NCBI GenBank assembly: GCA_016784735.1
Contig: JADHUC010000087.1
Span: 1 to 37,896, forward strand
Direction: 5' to 3'
Length of the DNA stretch: 37,896 bases
Source: Pirellulaceae bacterium
Lineage (GTDB): Bacteria > Planctomycetota > Planctomycetia > Pirellulales > Pirellulaceae
How positions within the stretch are numbered: position 1 is the stretch's first letter; each line of letters starts with the position of its first letter. The translations under genes were made by a program, and so were the position numbers. This document shows, piece after piece, positions 21,344 through 28,948 of this stretch. Below the pieces are notes generated by a model. The model had not been told where the DNA came from. It saw only the letters and a program-made list of their open reading frames with translations, and ran no database searches.

Positions 21344-23038
21344 CTACTGGTTCGTCGTGATGATCTCTGCCAGTCTCTCCCGAGCTTTCTCGTACGCTCC
21401 CGGATCCGTCTCCCACTCGAACCACGATCCGGCCAAAGGAACGACCAGTTTCTCGGCCTCGTCGGTTTGGCCAAGTCGTTCGAGGATCGCAAGGTATTCG
21501 TAGTCTTCGATCGCGTCGCGCAGGGCTTTCACGCGTAGGCTCGGGGCGATGCCGTCGTAGCCGACCGCGCGTGCCGGGTACACCAAACTGCCTTCGCCGT
21601 TGTACATCAGCTTGGGGTTGCGGTCTCGGCGGTCCAGAGTGCCGGGTTCGGTCCACGGATCATCGACGTCACGCCAGTAAGACATCCCGCCCCAGTACAG
21701 CAGCCCGCGCATGCGATAACGCCACGCGATCCAGGTGGGCACACGGTAATTCAACAGCGGAAAATCGGTGTGCCACCACGGCGTCTTATCCCGCTGGCAC
21801 AACGCCGTGTACGTCCAGATCGTTTCGCCCAGGGCTTGACGCTTGGCCGCGCTTTCCGCTTTGAAAAGCGGGAACAACGGACACCAAATGTCGATTGCAC
21901 CGTACAGATCGCCCCAGGCTTCGTTCTGCGTCCAAGTTTGCTCAACAACCATCACCTTGACCACGGACTTCGCCTCGCGGATAGCCCGACCCCATTTTTG
22001 TACGTAATGGTAGGCTTCCTCTTCGTTCGGCTCGTCTTTCAAGTAGGTATAGAAAACGACATCTGGACGATCCAACTGTTCGGCCGCACGGTCCCAACTC
22101 TTCAGCCATGCATGAAGACGCTCGCGCTGTTCGATCGGGTCCTTCACCGCACTTCGGGGATGAGGCACGCAAAACGCATTGACGTGGTGCCGATCCACGA
22201 ACTCGCGAAACGCGTGGATCTGTTCGTCGGGGATACGGAATGTTCCGTCCGTCTGAGCGACCGGCGCAAGACTTCCCGGCGGCGGTGTGGCGTTGATGCG
22301 ATGACGGCTGAGCATTTCGGCACATTGTTCGTCGACGGCCGCCCAATCATCAGGCTCGGTTTCCTTACCGTCCTTGGCCCGCTGGCTATAGTAAGAACGC
22401 ATGCGATCGGCTGGCGAGCCGAGGGCCGTTTGTAGCGTCGAGACGCGCGGCAGGGCGAAGTCCCAGACCTTCAGTGCGACGGGAATCTCGATCGCCCCGC
22501 CGTCCGCAGCGGTAACTTGGTACGTCCCGCGATACTCGCCCGGTTTCGCCTCCGTCGGCACGAACACGTCCACCCAGAAACCGTGCGTCTCGTTGGCTGG
22601 AAGGTCAAACGGCACGGCGTCAAACCGTCCACCGGACAGCGGCTGGCGAGTCGTCGGATGGTTGAACGGGATCAGCGCATCGGGGTACCAACCGGGCCGA
22701 AACGCGTCGTTGCGGCAAGTCGGAATCGTGAGGTGAAACTGGTGTTGCCGATGCAGCCTTGCCGTCGACGCCGCTATCTCGGCACCGTCCAGCCCTGCCA
22801 GATCGCCGGGGACGACGTTGATTCCTTGGGCAGGCTGATCACTTCGCATCAGGACTTGAAAGCTCTCCCATTCGCCACGTGCGGCGGCCAGCCGAACATC
22901 GACAGAGTCTTCGGCCACATCTTCGCGCAGTACGCGTCGCGTTTCGGTCACGGTCCATACCTTCCACTCGGCCGCTGCGCGATCATAGACTACCGCAGCA
23001 AGTACGAGTGGCAACAGCACGCAAGTCAAACGTCTCAT
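21344..23038 (-). CDS. Secreted GH123/DUF4091-type glycosidase-like protein
   Basis: About 564 residues from ATG 23038, chosen because GGGAG lies seven bases upstream and a clean Sec signal peptide follows (MRRLTCVLLPLVLAAVVYD, ending RAAA/EW). The N-terminal beta-sandwich half has the EWESFQVLMRSDQ segment typical of these proteins. The C-terminal half is the DUF4091 domain, now regarded as the GH123 catalytic domain, recognisable by LKDEPNEEEAY and the terminal RDAIEDYEYLAILERLG. The Asp-Glu pair in LKDEPN corresponds to the catalytic pair of GH123 beta-N-acetylgalactosaminidases, which use substrate-assisted catalysis. An extracytoplasmic role in amino-sugar glycan breakdown is inferred, which fits the sialidase earlier in the window. 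The specific substrate is unknown. Confidence 0.85.
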   Translation of the reverse strand: MRRLTCVLLPLVLAAVVYDRAAAEWKVWTVTETRRVLREDVAEDSVDVRLAAARGEWESFQVLMRSDQPAQGINVVPGDLAGLDGAEIAASTARLHRQHQFHLTIPTCRNDAFRPGWYPDALIPFNHPTTRQPLSGGRFDAVPFDLPANETHGFWVDVFVPTEAKPGEYRGTYQVTAADGGAIEIPVALKVWDFALPRVSTLQTALGSPADRMRSYYSQRAKDGKETEPDDWAAVDEQCAEMLSRHRINATPPPGSLAPVAQTDGTFRIPDEQIHAFREFVDRHHVNAFCVPHPRSAVKDPIEQRERLHAWLKSWDRAAEQLDRPDVVFYTYLKDEPNEEEAYHYVQKWGRAIREAKSVVKVMVVEQTWTQNEAWGDLYGAIDIWCPLFPLFKAESAAKRQALGETIWTYTALCQRDKTPWWHTDFPLLNYRVPTWIAWRYRMRGLLYWGGMSYWRDVDDPWTEPGTLDRRDRNPKLMYNGEGSLVYPARAVGYDGIAPSLRVKALRDAIEDYEYLAILERLGQTDEAEKLVVPLAGSWFEWETDPGAYEKARERLAEIITTNQ

Positions 23039-23050
23039 TTCATATCTCCC
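23036..23050 (-). promoter_or_regulatory. Ribosome binding site fixing the GH123-like start
   Basis: On the minus strand GGGAG (23050-23046) lies seven bases before ATG 23038. This start leaves a proper signal peptide, whereas a longer reading to 23149 would put about 37 uncharged and polar residues before it and overlaps the helicase fragment on the other strand. Confidence 0.7.
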
Positions 23051-23495
23051 ACTCTGGCAGAACAAGGTCAAGGCCATCACCAACTTGGAGCAATCGCTCA
23101 GAGAGGACCGTCCCCGTGCGCTGATCCAGATGGCGACCGGCGCTGGCAAGACGCTCCTGGTTCGACGCAGATTCGTAGCCGAAAGTCGATTTCGCGCGGA
23201 TTGTATCTTTCACCGCGAACTGCACGCAAGTTGCGACCCAGCCTTTCCGTTCGTTGGGATTGGGAATGCGCTTCTCGCAGCGAATCACGAACCGTCCGTA
23301 GCACTCTCCAAAGGACTTGCCGAGGGGCTTGCCGAGGGACTCGCCAAGGGACGTACCGAGGGACTCATCGGCCAAGTACGCCTGTGCGAACGATTTCTGA
23401 AACGCGCGCCGCTTCCAGATGAACAGTTGGGGTCGATGTCGGCGGATGAACTGCAACGGCTAGTCGAAGAGCTGGAAAGTCAGATTCCGAGTTAG
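23046..23495 (+). pseudogene. Composite remnant: DEAD/HsdR-type helicase fragment joined to Rpn/PD-(D/E)XK nuclease C-terminus
   Basis: Two unrelated protein ends are joined in one open frame. The first piece (about 23055-23140) reads WQNKVKAITNLEQSL followed by RPRALIQMATGAGKT. That is the helicase entry segment with Walker A of type I restriction R subunits and related DEAD-box proteins, and it stops matching right after GKT. The last piece (about 23310-23495) has KGLAEGLAEGLAKGRTEG, then GQVRLCERFLKR and MSADELQRLVEELES. This is the repetitive C-terminal tail of Rpn-family nuclease/putative transposase proteins, normally about 280-300 residues long. The 150-bp middle matches nothing recognised. 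No proper start exists, and the left end overlaps the GH123-like gene's leader. It is best read as debris of defence and mobile genes. Confidence 0.7.
23310..23363 (+). repeat. 12-bp-period degenerate repeat coding for (GLAE)n
   Basis: Four to five imperfect 12-bp units (GGACTTGCCGAG type) encode the GLAEGLAEGLAKGRTEGL stretch of the Rpn-like tail. Such Gly-x-x-Glu repeats are usual in this family just before the C-terminal helical cap, so the repeat supports the family call of the remnant. Confidence 0.65.
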
Positions 23496-23542
23496 TGCCA
23501 TTCTCTTCTCCGGATACCGGTCGCCGATGCGGTCAATTCCAT

Positions 23543-23866
23543 CTAGAATATCCCCAACTCGTCACGCGCCTCTTCCGTCATTCGTTCCGGGGACCACGGC
23601 GGATCCAAGACGACCTTGACATCGATGTCGTTCACTTCGTCCAAATGCTGAAGGGCCATTTTGCACCCGCTGACCAGTTGCGGACCGGCCGGGCACATGG
23701 GGCTGGTCATGGTCATTTCGATTTGTACATCCTTCGTGCCGTCTTCGCGGTCCACGAGGTTGATAACGTACACCAACCCGAGATCGACAATGTTGACGAA
23801 CAGTTCGGGGTCGATCACATTCTTCAGTTGTTCGCGAACGGCATCTTCGGTCAGCGGCATGGTCAA
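23543..23866 (-). CDS. sufT: SufT-like MIP18/DUF59 Fe-S assembly factor
   Basis: A 107-residue protein of the MIP18 (DUF59, PaaD/SufT) family that helps mature Fe-S proteins. Recognisable features are the DPELFVNIVDLGLVY motif (about residues 19-33), the conserved Cys in MTSPMCPAG and the DPPWSPERMTEEARDELG tail. Its start codon overlaps the stop of the Rieske ferredoxin gene by four bases (23863-23866), so it is the last gene of the suf operon. Family length is normally 100-110 residues, so it appears complete. The name sufT follows domain and operon context; the N-terminal extension present in some SufT proteins is absent. Confidence 0.85.
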   Translation of the reverse strand: MTMPLTEDAVREQLKNVIDPELFVNIVDLGLVYVINLVDREDGTKDVQIEMTMTSPMCPAGPQLVSGCKMALQHLDEVNDIDVKVVLDPPWSPERMTEEARDELGIF

Positions 23867-24180
23867 TCCTCGCTTATCTTCACGTACACGTCGTCGCCTT
23901 CCACTTTCACTTCGTGCACAACGGTGTCTTCGGTGGCGGGCATCGTCATCGCCTGGCCGGAACGAATGTCAAACTTGGCGCCGTGACGGGGGCAGGCGAT
24001 TTCGTGGCCGCACAAATGGCCTTCGCCCAGTGGCCCGCCGTCGTGGGTACACACGTCGTCGACGCAGTAGAACTGCCCGTCCACGTGAAACAGCACGACA
24101 AACGCGTCGTCCAGCTCCAGCACTTTCCGCCCGGGATCCGGGATCTCGTCTATCTTGGCAACGGGAATGAACTTTGACAT
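23863..24180 (-). CDS. Rieske-type [2Fe-2S] ferredoxin
   Basis: A 105-residue soluble Rieske protein of the non-haem dioxygenase ferredoxin type. The cluster ligands are visible as C-T-H in DVCTHDGGPL and C-x2-H in ACPRHGAKFD, with the expected spacing of about 17 residues. There is no signal peptide or membrane anchor, so it acts in the cytosol. Location between sufD and the SufT-like gene, overlapping the latter by four bases, suggests it supplies electrons for cluster assembly or is a client of it. That role is inferred from context, which is common for Rieske ferredoxins in suf operons. Confidence 0.88.
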   Translation of the reverse strand: MSKFIPVAKIDEIPDPGRKVLELDDAFVVLFHVDGQFYCVDDVCTHDGGPLGEGHLCGHEIACPRHGAKFDIRSGQAMTMPATEDTVVHEVKVEGDDVYVKISED

Positions 24181-24217
24181 TTCGTTTCTCTAAGCGTCAT
24201 CGGTGTTTGGTGCGTCC

Positions 24218-24302
24218 CGTTGGAGTTCACGCTTTAGCGTGCTTTCGTTGTGCTGTCTATTTTGGGGTTCTGGACAAGCACGCTAAAGCGTGAACTCCAA
24301 CG
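24218..24302. repeat. Family C palindrome: perfect 27-bp inverted repeat in the sufD/Rieske gap
   Basis: Arms 24218-24244 and 24276-24302 are exactly complementary around a 31-nt loop. Each arm contains the inner hairpin CACGCTTTAGCGTG. It fills the intercistronic gap between the sufD stop (24343) and the Rieske start (24180) within one transcription unit, so on the mRNA it would form a very stable stem. Confidence 0.92.
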
Positions 24303-24342
24303 AATTCCACTCTCGCCTGCGGCCACTGGCAAGTGCAATGCG

Positions 24343-25656
24343 TTACTCGTATTCCCTCACTCGAGCTGCGATCGCGCGCCCCAACGCGTCACGTACGCTC
24401 TCGATGGTAATGCGATCGAATATCTGCTGGAAGAATCCACTAACGATCATGCGGACTGCTTCTCTGCGAGTGAAACCGCGGCACATGGCGTAGAAGATCA
24501 GCTCCTCGTCCACTTTGCCACTGGTCGACCCGTGCGTACAGCGTACGTCGTCTGCTTCGATTTCCAGCCCAGGGATGGAATCGGCCCGCGCTCGTTCGCT
24601 GAGCAGCAAGTTGTCGTTGCGCTGATATCCGTCCGTCTTCTGCGCGTCGGGATCCACCTTGATCATCCCGCGCCAGACCGTATGGGAGCGGTCCTGTAAT
24701 GCTGCTTTGTAAAGGAAATCGCTTCGGCATTGCGGGGCAACGTGATGTTGTAGCGTATGGTACGTCAACTGCTGTTTGCCTTCGGTGAACATGACGCCGT
24801 TCACTTGGCAATTGGCACCTTCGCCAACCAGTTCGACGTGCTGGTTTACCTTGGACAAACGGCACCCCATGGCGGCAATCGTCCATTGCAGGGAAGCGTC
24901 GCGGTCGACGAGGGCTTTCTGATGGGCGAAATTCCAGACGCCGTGTCCCCAGTCCTGCAGGTTGACGTAACGCAGATTGGCCCCTTGCCCCAGCAGGATC
25001 TCGATGGCTCCGCAGTGGAAGCCGCCATCCTGCTCGCCAAAACTGGCGGTTTCGGACAGCATGGTGGCCTCCGCGCCGTCATCCAGTATCACCAAAGTGC
25101 GGCCCAGATCCACGCCTCCGTCGGTCATGGCACACAGCGCATGAAACGGTTCGTCCACGACGACGCCTCGTGGCACGTACAGCAAATGACCGCCGGACCA
25201 ACAAGCGGCCTGCAAAGCGGCGAATTTATCGTAGTTGGGATCCACGGCGCGTCGCAGGAAGTGGGGCCGGATCAAGTCGCCGTGCTCGGCGACCAACTGG
25301 TCAAGGCTGCCGAACAGCACTCCTTTCTTGGCCCACTCGGCACCGAGCCAGGATTCGACGGAGCGACTGTCCAGCGATGTCGAGTAGCCGGCCAAATCGA
25401 CTCCTTCCGTCAATAGCGCCGACGGCGTATCTCCGAAGTCGGTCGCCGGAAAGGGCATCGAATAGCGATCCAGTCTGAACCCGCGAATGTCGGTTCGCCG
25501 CCACTCCTCGTCGCGAGCGGACGGCCAGTCCAGTCCGCAGAACGCCTTCCATGCCTGTTGGCGGTCGCGAATTAGCCAGTCGGGCTCGTCGCGCTCGTGG
25601 AGGAACGCTTCAAAGACTTCGTCGGTAAACGTTGGTTGTACGGCAGTTGTGATCAT
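24343..25656 (-). CDS. sufD: Fe-S cluster assembly protein SufD
   Basis: About 437 residues from ATG 25656. A further 26 codons upstream are open but derive from the palindrome at 25701-25783, so they are excluded. The protein has the SufBD fold (right-handed parallel beta-helix). The C-terminal signature DDVRCTHGSTSGKVDEELIFYAMCRGFTRREAVRMI is recognised in two parts, with CTHGSTSGKVDEE as the core. SufD pairs with SufB and SufC in the SufBC2D scaffold that builds [4Fe-4S] clusters in the cytosol. It is paired here with sufB (151 bp upstream) and sufC. The family's usual length is about 420-450 residues, so it is intact. No strong ribosome binding site precedes the start. Confidence 0.93.
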   Translation of the reverse strand: MITTAVQPTFTDEVFEAFLHERDEPDWLIRDRQQAWKAFCGLDWPSARDEEWRRTDIRGFRLDRYSMPFPATDFGDTPSALLTEGVDLAGYSTSLDSRSVESWLGAEWAKKGVLFGSLDQLVAEHGDLIRPHFLRRAVDPNYDKFAALQAACWSGGHLLYVPRGVVVDEPFHALCAMTDGGVDLGRTLVILDDGAEATMLSETASFGEQDGGFHCGAIEILLGQGANLRYVNLQDWGHGVWNFAHQKALVDRDASLQWTIAAMGCRLSKVNQHVELVGEGANCQVNGVMFTEGKQQLTYHTLQHHVAPQCRSDFLYKAALQDRSHTVWRGMIKVDPDAQKTDGYQRNDNLLLSERARADSIPGLEIEADDVRCTHGSTSGKVDEELIFYAMCRGFTRREAVRMIVSGFFQQIFDRITIESVRDALGRAIAARVREYE

Positions 25657-25700
25657 AGCTTTGCTTGGCGTTGGCGCAAGAATGACTGTTGCATTGTGCC

Positions 25701-25783
25701 CGTTTAACCCGAAGGCGATGGCGGGTGTCGCCACAGGGCTCCCATTGCGGTGCCCGCCATCGCCTCCGGCTTGCGGTTAAACG
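25701..25783. repeat. Family A palindrome, decayed copy, in the sufB/sufD gap
   Basis: Right arm 25753-25783 is a full 31-nt family A unit of the 'GATGGCGGG' subtype. The left arm 25701-25725 has the same ends but lacks six internal bases (GCCGGA). Still a strong hairpin, it lies in the 151-bp gap between sufB and sufD. Confidence 0.88.
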
Positions 25784-25807
25784 ATTGTCTCTTCATGCTT
25801 GGGTGGG

Positions 25808-27223
25808 TCAACCGATGGAACCCTCCATCTGCAACTGGATCAGACGGTTCAGCTCGACGGCGTATTCCATTGGCAGTTCTTTCACCAGCGGTTCGATGAA
25901 TCCGTTGACAATCATCGTACTGGCTTCCGCTTCGCTCAGTCCGCGGCTCATCAGGTAAAACAACTGTTCCTCGCCGATCCGCGACACGCTCGCTTCGTGG
26001 CCGACCGACACATCTTGTTCTGCGATTTCGATGTACGGGTACGTGTCGCTGCGGCTTCGCGGGTCCAGGATCAAGGCGTCGCAAACGACATTGCACTTGG
26101 CGTGCTTCGAGCCTTTCTCGACCTTGACCAAGCCTCGATAGCTGCTGCGACCGCCGTCTTTGGAGATCGACTTCGAAATGATCTGGCCCGTGGTGTGCGG
26201 TGCACAGTGGACCAGCTTCCCACCTGTGTCTTGGTGTTGACCGGCGCTAGCAAAAGCGATGGAAAGAATCTCGCCTCGAGCGCCAGGTTCCATCATGTAC
26301 ACGGCCGGGTATTTCATCGTCAACTTGCTGCCTAGGTTGCCGTCTACCCATTCCATGGTGGCATCCGCATAGGCGAGCGCTCGTTTCGTTACCAAGTTGT
26401 AGATGTTGTTGGCCCAGTTTTGGATTGTCGAGTACCGGCACCGCCCGCCTCGTTTGACCACGATCTCGACCACGGCCGAGTGCAGGCTTTCGGTACTGTA
26501 CATCGGCGCGGTACAGCCCTCGACGTAGTGTACCTCGGCGCCTTCGTCCACGATGATCAACGTCCGCTCGAATTGACCCATGTTTTCCGCGTTGATGCGG
26601 AAGTAGGCTTGCAGCGGAAAGTCGATCTTCACGCCCGGCGGTACGTAGATGAACGAACCACCGGACCAGACGGACGAATTGAGCGCCGCGAACTTGTTGT
26701 CGTCCGGCGGGATGATCGTCGAGAAGTACTCCTTGACCAAGTCAGGATGTTCGCGAAGCGCCGAATCCATGTCGGTGAAGAGCACGCCTTTGTCGCCCAG
26801 TTCTTCCTTCAGCGAACCGTAGACGACTTCGCTTTCGAACTGCGCCTTCACACCGGACAGAAACTTACGTTCCGCTTCCGGGATGCCCAGCTTCTCGAAC
26901 GTTTCCTTGATCTCGTCGGGGACTTCATCCCACGACTTCCCTTGCCCATCCGTCGGCTTCAGGTAGTAGAAGATGTCCTGGAAGTTCACGCCGATCTTAC
27001 CGCCCCATTTCGGTAAGGGCTTGGACTGGAAGATCTCCAGCGATTTCAGGCGAAAATCGCGCATCCAGTCTGGCTCGCCTTTCATTTCCGAAATCTGTGC
27101 AACGATCTCGGAGTCCAACCCTTTGCGGGCCTTGAAGACGGCCTCGGTCTGGGTGTGGAAATCGTATTTATTGATCTCGCCGATCTTTTCAGGCGGCGAT
27201 AGTGTTGCTGTATCACTTGCCAT
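25808..27223 (-). CDS. sufB: Fe-S cluster scaffold protein SufB
   Basis: 471 residues from ATG 27223; an open extension of 37 codons upstream is made of repeat sequence and is excluded. The protein is a highly conserved SufB, with AALNSSVWSGGSFIYVPPGV in mid-protein, then VHCAPHTTGQIISKSIS and GHEASVSRIGEEQLFYLMSR near the C-terminus. SufB is the scaffold subunit of SufBC2D on which the nascent cluster forms, working with the SufC ATPase and SufD in the cytosol. Length is normal for the family (about 470). No sulfur-donor genes (sufS, sufU or sufE) are in the window, so the desulfurase must be encoded elsewhere. The flanking gaps on both sides hold family A palindromes. Confidence 0.96.
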   Translation of the reverse strand: MASDTATLSPPEKIGEINKYDFHTQTEAVFKARKGLDSEIVAQISEMKGEPDWMRDFRLKSLEIFQSKPLPKWGGKIGVNFQDIFYYLKPTDGQGKSWDEVPDEIKETFEKLGIPEAERKFLSGVKAQFESEVVYGSLKEELGDKGVLFTDMDSALREHPDLVKEYFSTIIPPDDNKFAALNSSVWSGGSFIYVPPGVKIDFPLQAYFRINAENMGQFERTLIIVDEGAEVHYVEGCTAPMYSTESLHSAVVEIVVKRGGRCRYSTIQNWANNIYNLVTKRALAYADATMEWVDGNLGSKLTMKYPAVYMMEPGARGEILSIAFASAGQHQDTGGKLVHCAPHTTGQIISKSISKDGGRSSYRGLVKVEKGSKHAKCNVVCDALILDPRSRSDTYPYIEIAEQDVSVGHEASVSRIGEEQLFYLMSRGLSEAEASTMIVNGFIEPLVKELPMEYAVELNRLIQLQMEGSIG

Positions 27224-27267
27224 GGTTCGTGGCTTTCGTGTTATGGTTGGTTTCTCTCCCGATTCTT

Positions 27268-27357
27268 CGTTTAACCCGAAGCCGGAGGCGATGGCGGGCA
27301 GTGGATTAGACTGTCCACTCGCGGCGCCCGCCATCGCCTCCGGCTTCGGGTTAAACG
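27268..27357. repeat. Family A palindrome: perfect 31-bp inverted repeat in the sufC/sufB gap
   Basis: Arms 27268-27298 and 27327-27357 are exactly complementary. The 28-nt loop contains a second hairpin (AGTGGA paired with TCCACT). The core differs from the 1353 copy by CCCGAAG in place of CCGCAAG and by a GATGGCGGG inner end. It lies wholly between the sufC stop (27400) and the sufB start (27223). Confidence 0.93.
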
Positions 27358-27399
27358 GGATGCGGCCATGGTCTCGGGGCGCGTACCCCCGATGCCGCT

Positions 27400-28221
27400 T
27401 CAGGCGCTCAGTGCCTCCTCCTTTTTCAACATCGCTTCGTTGCGGGCGTCGGCCTCGGGATGCGTTCGGCGGACGCGGTCGTAGCCGTCGTGATGCAGTT
27501 CGTGTGCCAACTCGACGCCGCCGGTCTCGACGATTCGGCCGCCCAGCATCACGTGCGTGAAGTCAGGCGGGTTGTGTTCCAGTAGCTTGTCGTGATGGGT
27601 GATTATCAACAGCCCCATCTTCTGCCGGCCGATCTGCGCGATGCTCTCGCTGGCCAGTCGCACGGCATCGGCGTCCAGGCCACTGTCGGTTTCGTCCAGG
27701 ACCGCAAACTTAGGCTGCAGCATGGCCAGTTGCAGGATTTCGGCCCGCTTCATTTCGCCGCCCGAGAATCCGTCGTTCACGTAGCGTCGAGCGAACTCGA
27801 GGTCCATGCGCAAATGATTCATCTTGTCGCGAAGCTCCTTGCGGAACTCCCGCATCGGCAACAGTTCCTCGCCTTCCTTGCGCTGCGGGTTGCGGACATT
27901 TGTGGTGGCGTGACGCAGGAAGTCCGCCATCTTCACGCCGGGGATGGCCATTGGACGCTGGAAGGCCATGAACACTCCGGCCCGTGCTCGCTGGTCGGCG
28001 CCCATGTCCACCAGATTCTCGCCGTCCAGTTCGATGGTTCCCTCGGTCACCTCATAATTCGGGTGCCCCATGATTGCCAATCCAAGCGTGCTCTTGCCCG
28101 AGCCGTTGGGCCCCATCAACGCGTGCGTCTCGCCGTAGTTCATTGCGAGGTCCACGCCGCGCAGGATCGGCTTGTCTTCCACTGACACATGTAGATTCGT
28201 TATTATTAGCGTATGAGGCAT
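27400..28221 (-). CDS. sufC: Fe-S cluster assembly ATPase SufC
   Basis: A 273-residue ABC-type ATPase. Walker A is GPNGSGKST (residues 37-45). The ABC signature is FSGGEMKRAEILQ, Walker B FAVLDETDSGLD, and the switch histidine is in IITHHDKLL. FSGGEMKR and DETDSGLD are specific to SufC rather than transporter ATPases. It drives conformational change in the SufBC2D scaffold in the cytosol and has no transporter partner. The C-terminal 25 residues (charged, ending KKEEALSA) extend slightly past the usual 250-260 residues. It lies between nuoB and sufB on the same strand. Confidence 0.96.
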   Translation of the reverse strand: MPHTLIITNLHVSVEDKPILRGVDLAMNYGETHALMGPNGSGKSTLGLAIMGHPNYEVTEGTIELDGENLVDMGADQRARAGVFMAFQRPMAIPGVKMADFLRHATTNVRNPQRKEGEELLPMREFRKELRDKMNHLRMDLEFARRYVNDGFSGGEMKRAEILQLAMLQPKFAVLDETDSGLDADAVRLASESIAQIGRQKMGLLIITHHDKLLEHNPPDFTHVMLGGRIVETGGVELAHELHHDGYDRVRRTHPEADARNEAMLKKEEALSA

Positions 28222-28288
28222 ATTGTCTTACAGACCTCCATCTCGGTGGCAATTTGATAAGCGATCGGTCAGTTGTCAGCGCGTTTGA

Positions 28289-28930
28289 TCAGCCGTCGCG
28301 CTTGGCGGTAATCTCTTGGTGGCCAATCAACGGCTCTTGATCCGCAGGGGCTTCGACATAGCCGGTGTGGTGCGGGACGGGCAGTTCGTCGTCGACTTTG
28401 ACTCCGCGGCTGAAGTCCAGAAGTGAGCTGTCGGCTGTCTTTCGTTTCGCGATCTTGTGCCCTCTGATCTTGTCCTGGACGCGCATCAAGCCTTCCAGCA
28501 ACGCTTCCGGCCGCGGTGGGCATCCGGGACAATAGACATCAACGGGGACGACAAGATCGACACCTTTCACCACATGGTATCCATACTTGAAGTACGGGCC
28601 GCCACCAACGGTGCAGGCCCCCATAGCCATCACGAACTTCGGATCGGGCATCATGTCGTACAGGCGTTTCACGCGGCCGGCCATTTTGTAGGTGACCGTA
28701 CCGGCAACGATCATCAAGTCCGCCTGGCGTGGCGTCGCCCGAAAAGCCCCGGCGCCGAAACGATCGATGTCGTAACGACTCGCGCCGGCAGCCATCATCT
28801 CGATGGCGCAACACGCCAAGCCGAAGGTCAATGGCCAAATGCTGGACTGACGCGCCCAGTTGATCGCTTGTTCGACCGTGGTGACGAGAACGTTCTCTTC
28901 GATTCTTGCTTCGATCCAAGGTTGTGTCAT
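28289..28930 (-). CDS. nuoB: NADH-quinone oxidoreductase subunit B (NuoB), isolated from other nuo genes
   Basis: A 213-residue NuoB/Nqo6 homologue carrying the N2 [4Fe-4S] cluster ligands: C40 and C41 (GLACCAIEMM), C106 (GACTVGGG) and C137 (PGCPPRPEALLEG), with spacing equal to canonical NuoB apart from a two-residue insertion. An extra Cys at 134 (VYCPGC) replaces a usual hydrophobic residue. NuoB links the peripheral arm of complex I to the quinone site. After about residue 160 a 50-residue polar tail extends past the usual end. No other complex I gene is near; it sits 18 bp downstream of sufR and 67 bp upstream of sufC. It may supply complex I built from distant genes, or be a second copy used when Fe-S supply is under SufR control. 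Confidence 0.92.
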   Translation of the reverse strand: MTQPWIEARIEENVLVTTVEQAINWARQSSIWPLTFGLACCAIEMMAAGASRYDIDRFGAGAFRATPRQADLMIVAGTVTYKMAGRVKRLYDMMPDPKFVMAMGACTVGGGPYFKYGYHVVKGVDLVVPVDVYCPGCPPRPEALLEGLMRVQDKIRGHKIAKRKTADSSLLDFSRGVKVDDELPVPHHTGYVEAPADQEPLIGHQEITAKRDG

Positions 28931-28948
28931 GGTGAACCACTTCAGTTG

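Noticed and set aside
23040..23456. Minus-strand gene opposite the helicase/Rpn remnant
   Set aside because: The translation has no domain, no ribosome binding site and mirrors the plus-strand fragments.
25657..25734. N-terminal extension of SufD
   Set aside because: The 26 upstream codons translate palindrome sequence and are not SufD-like; the core protein starts at 25656.
27224..27334. N-terminal extension of SufB
   Set aside because: The 37 extra codons lie in repeat sequence; the normal SufB start is 27223.
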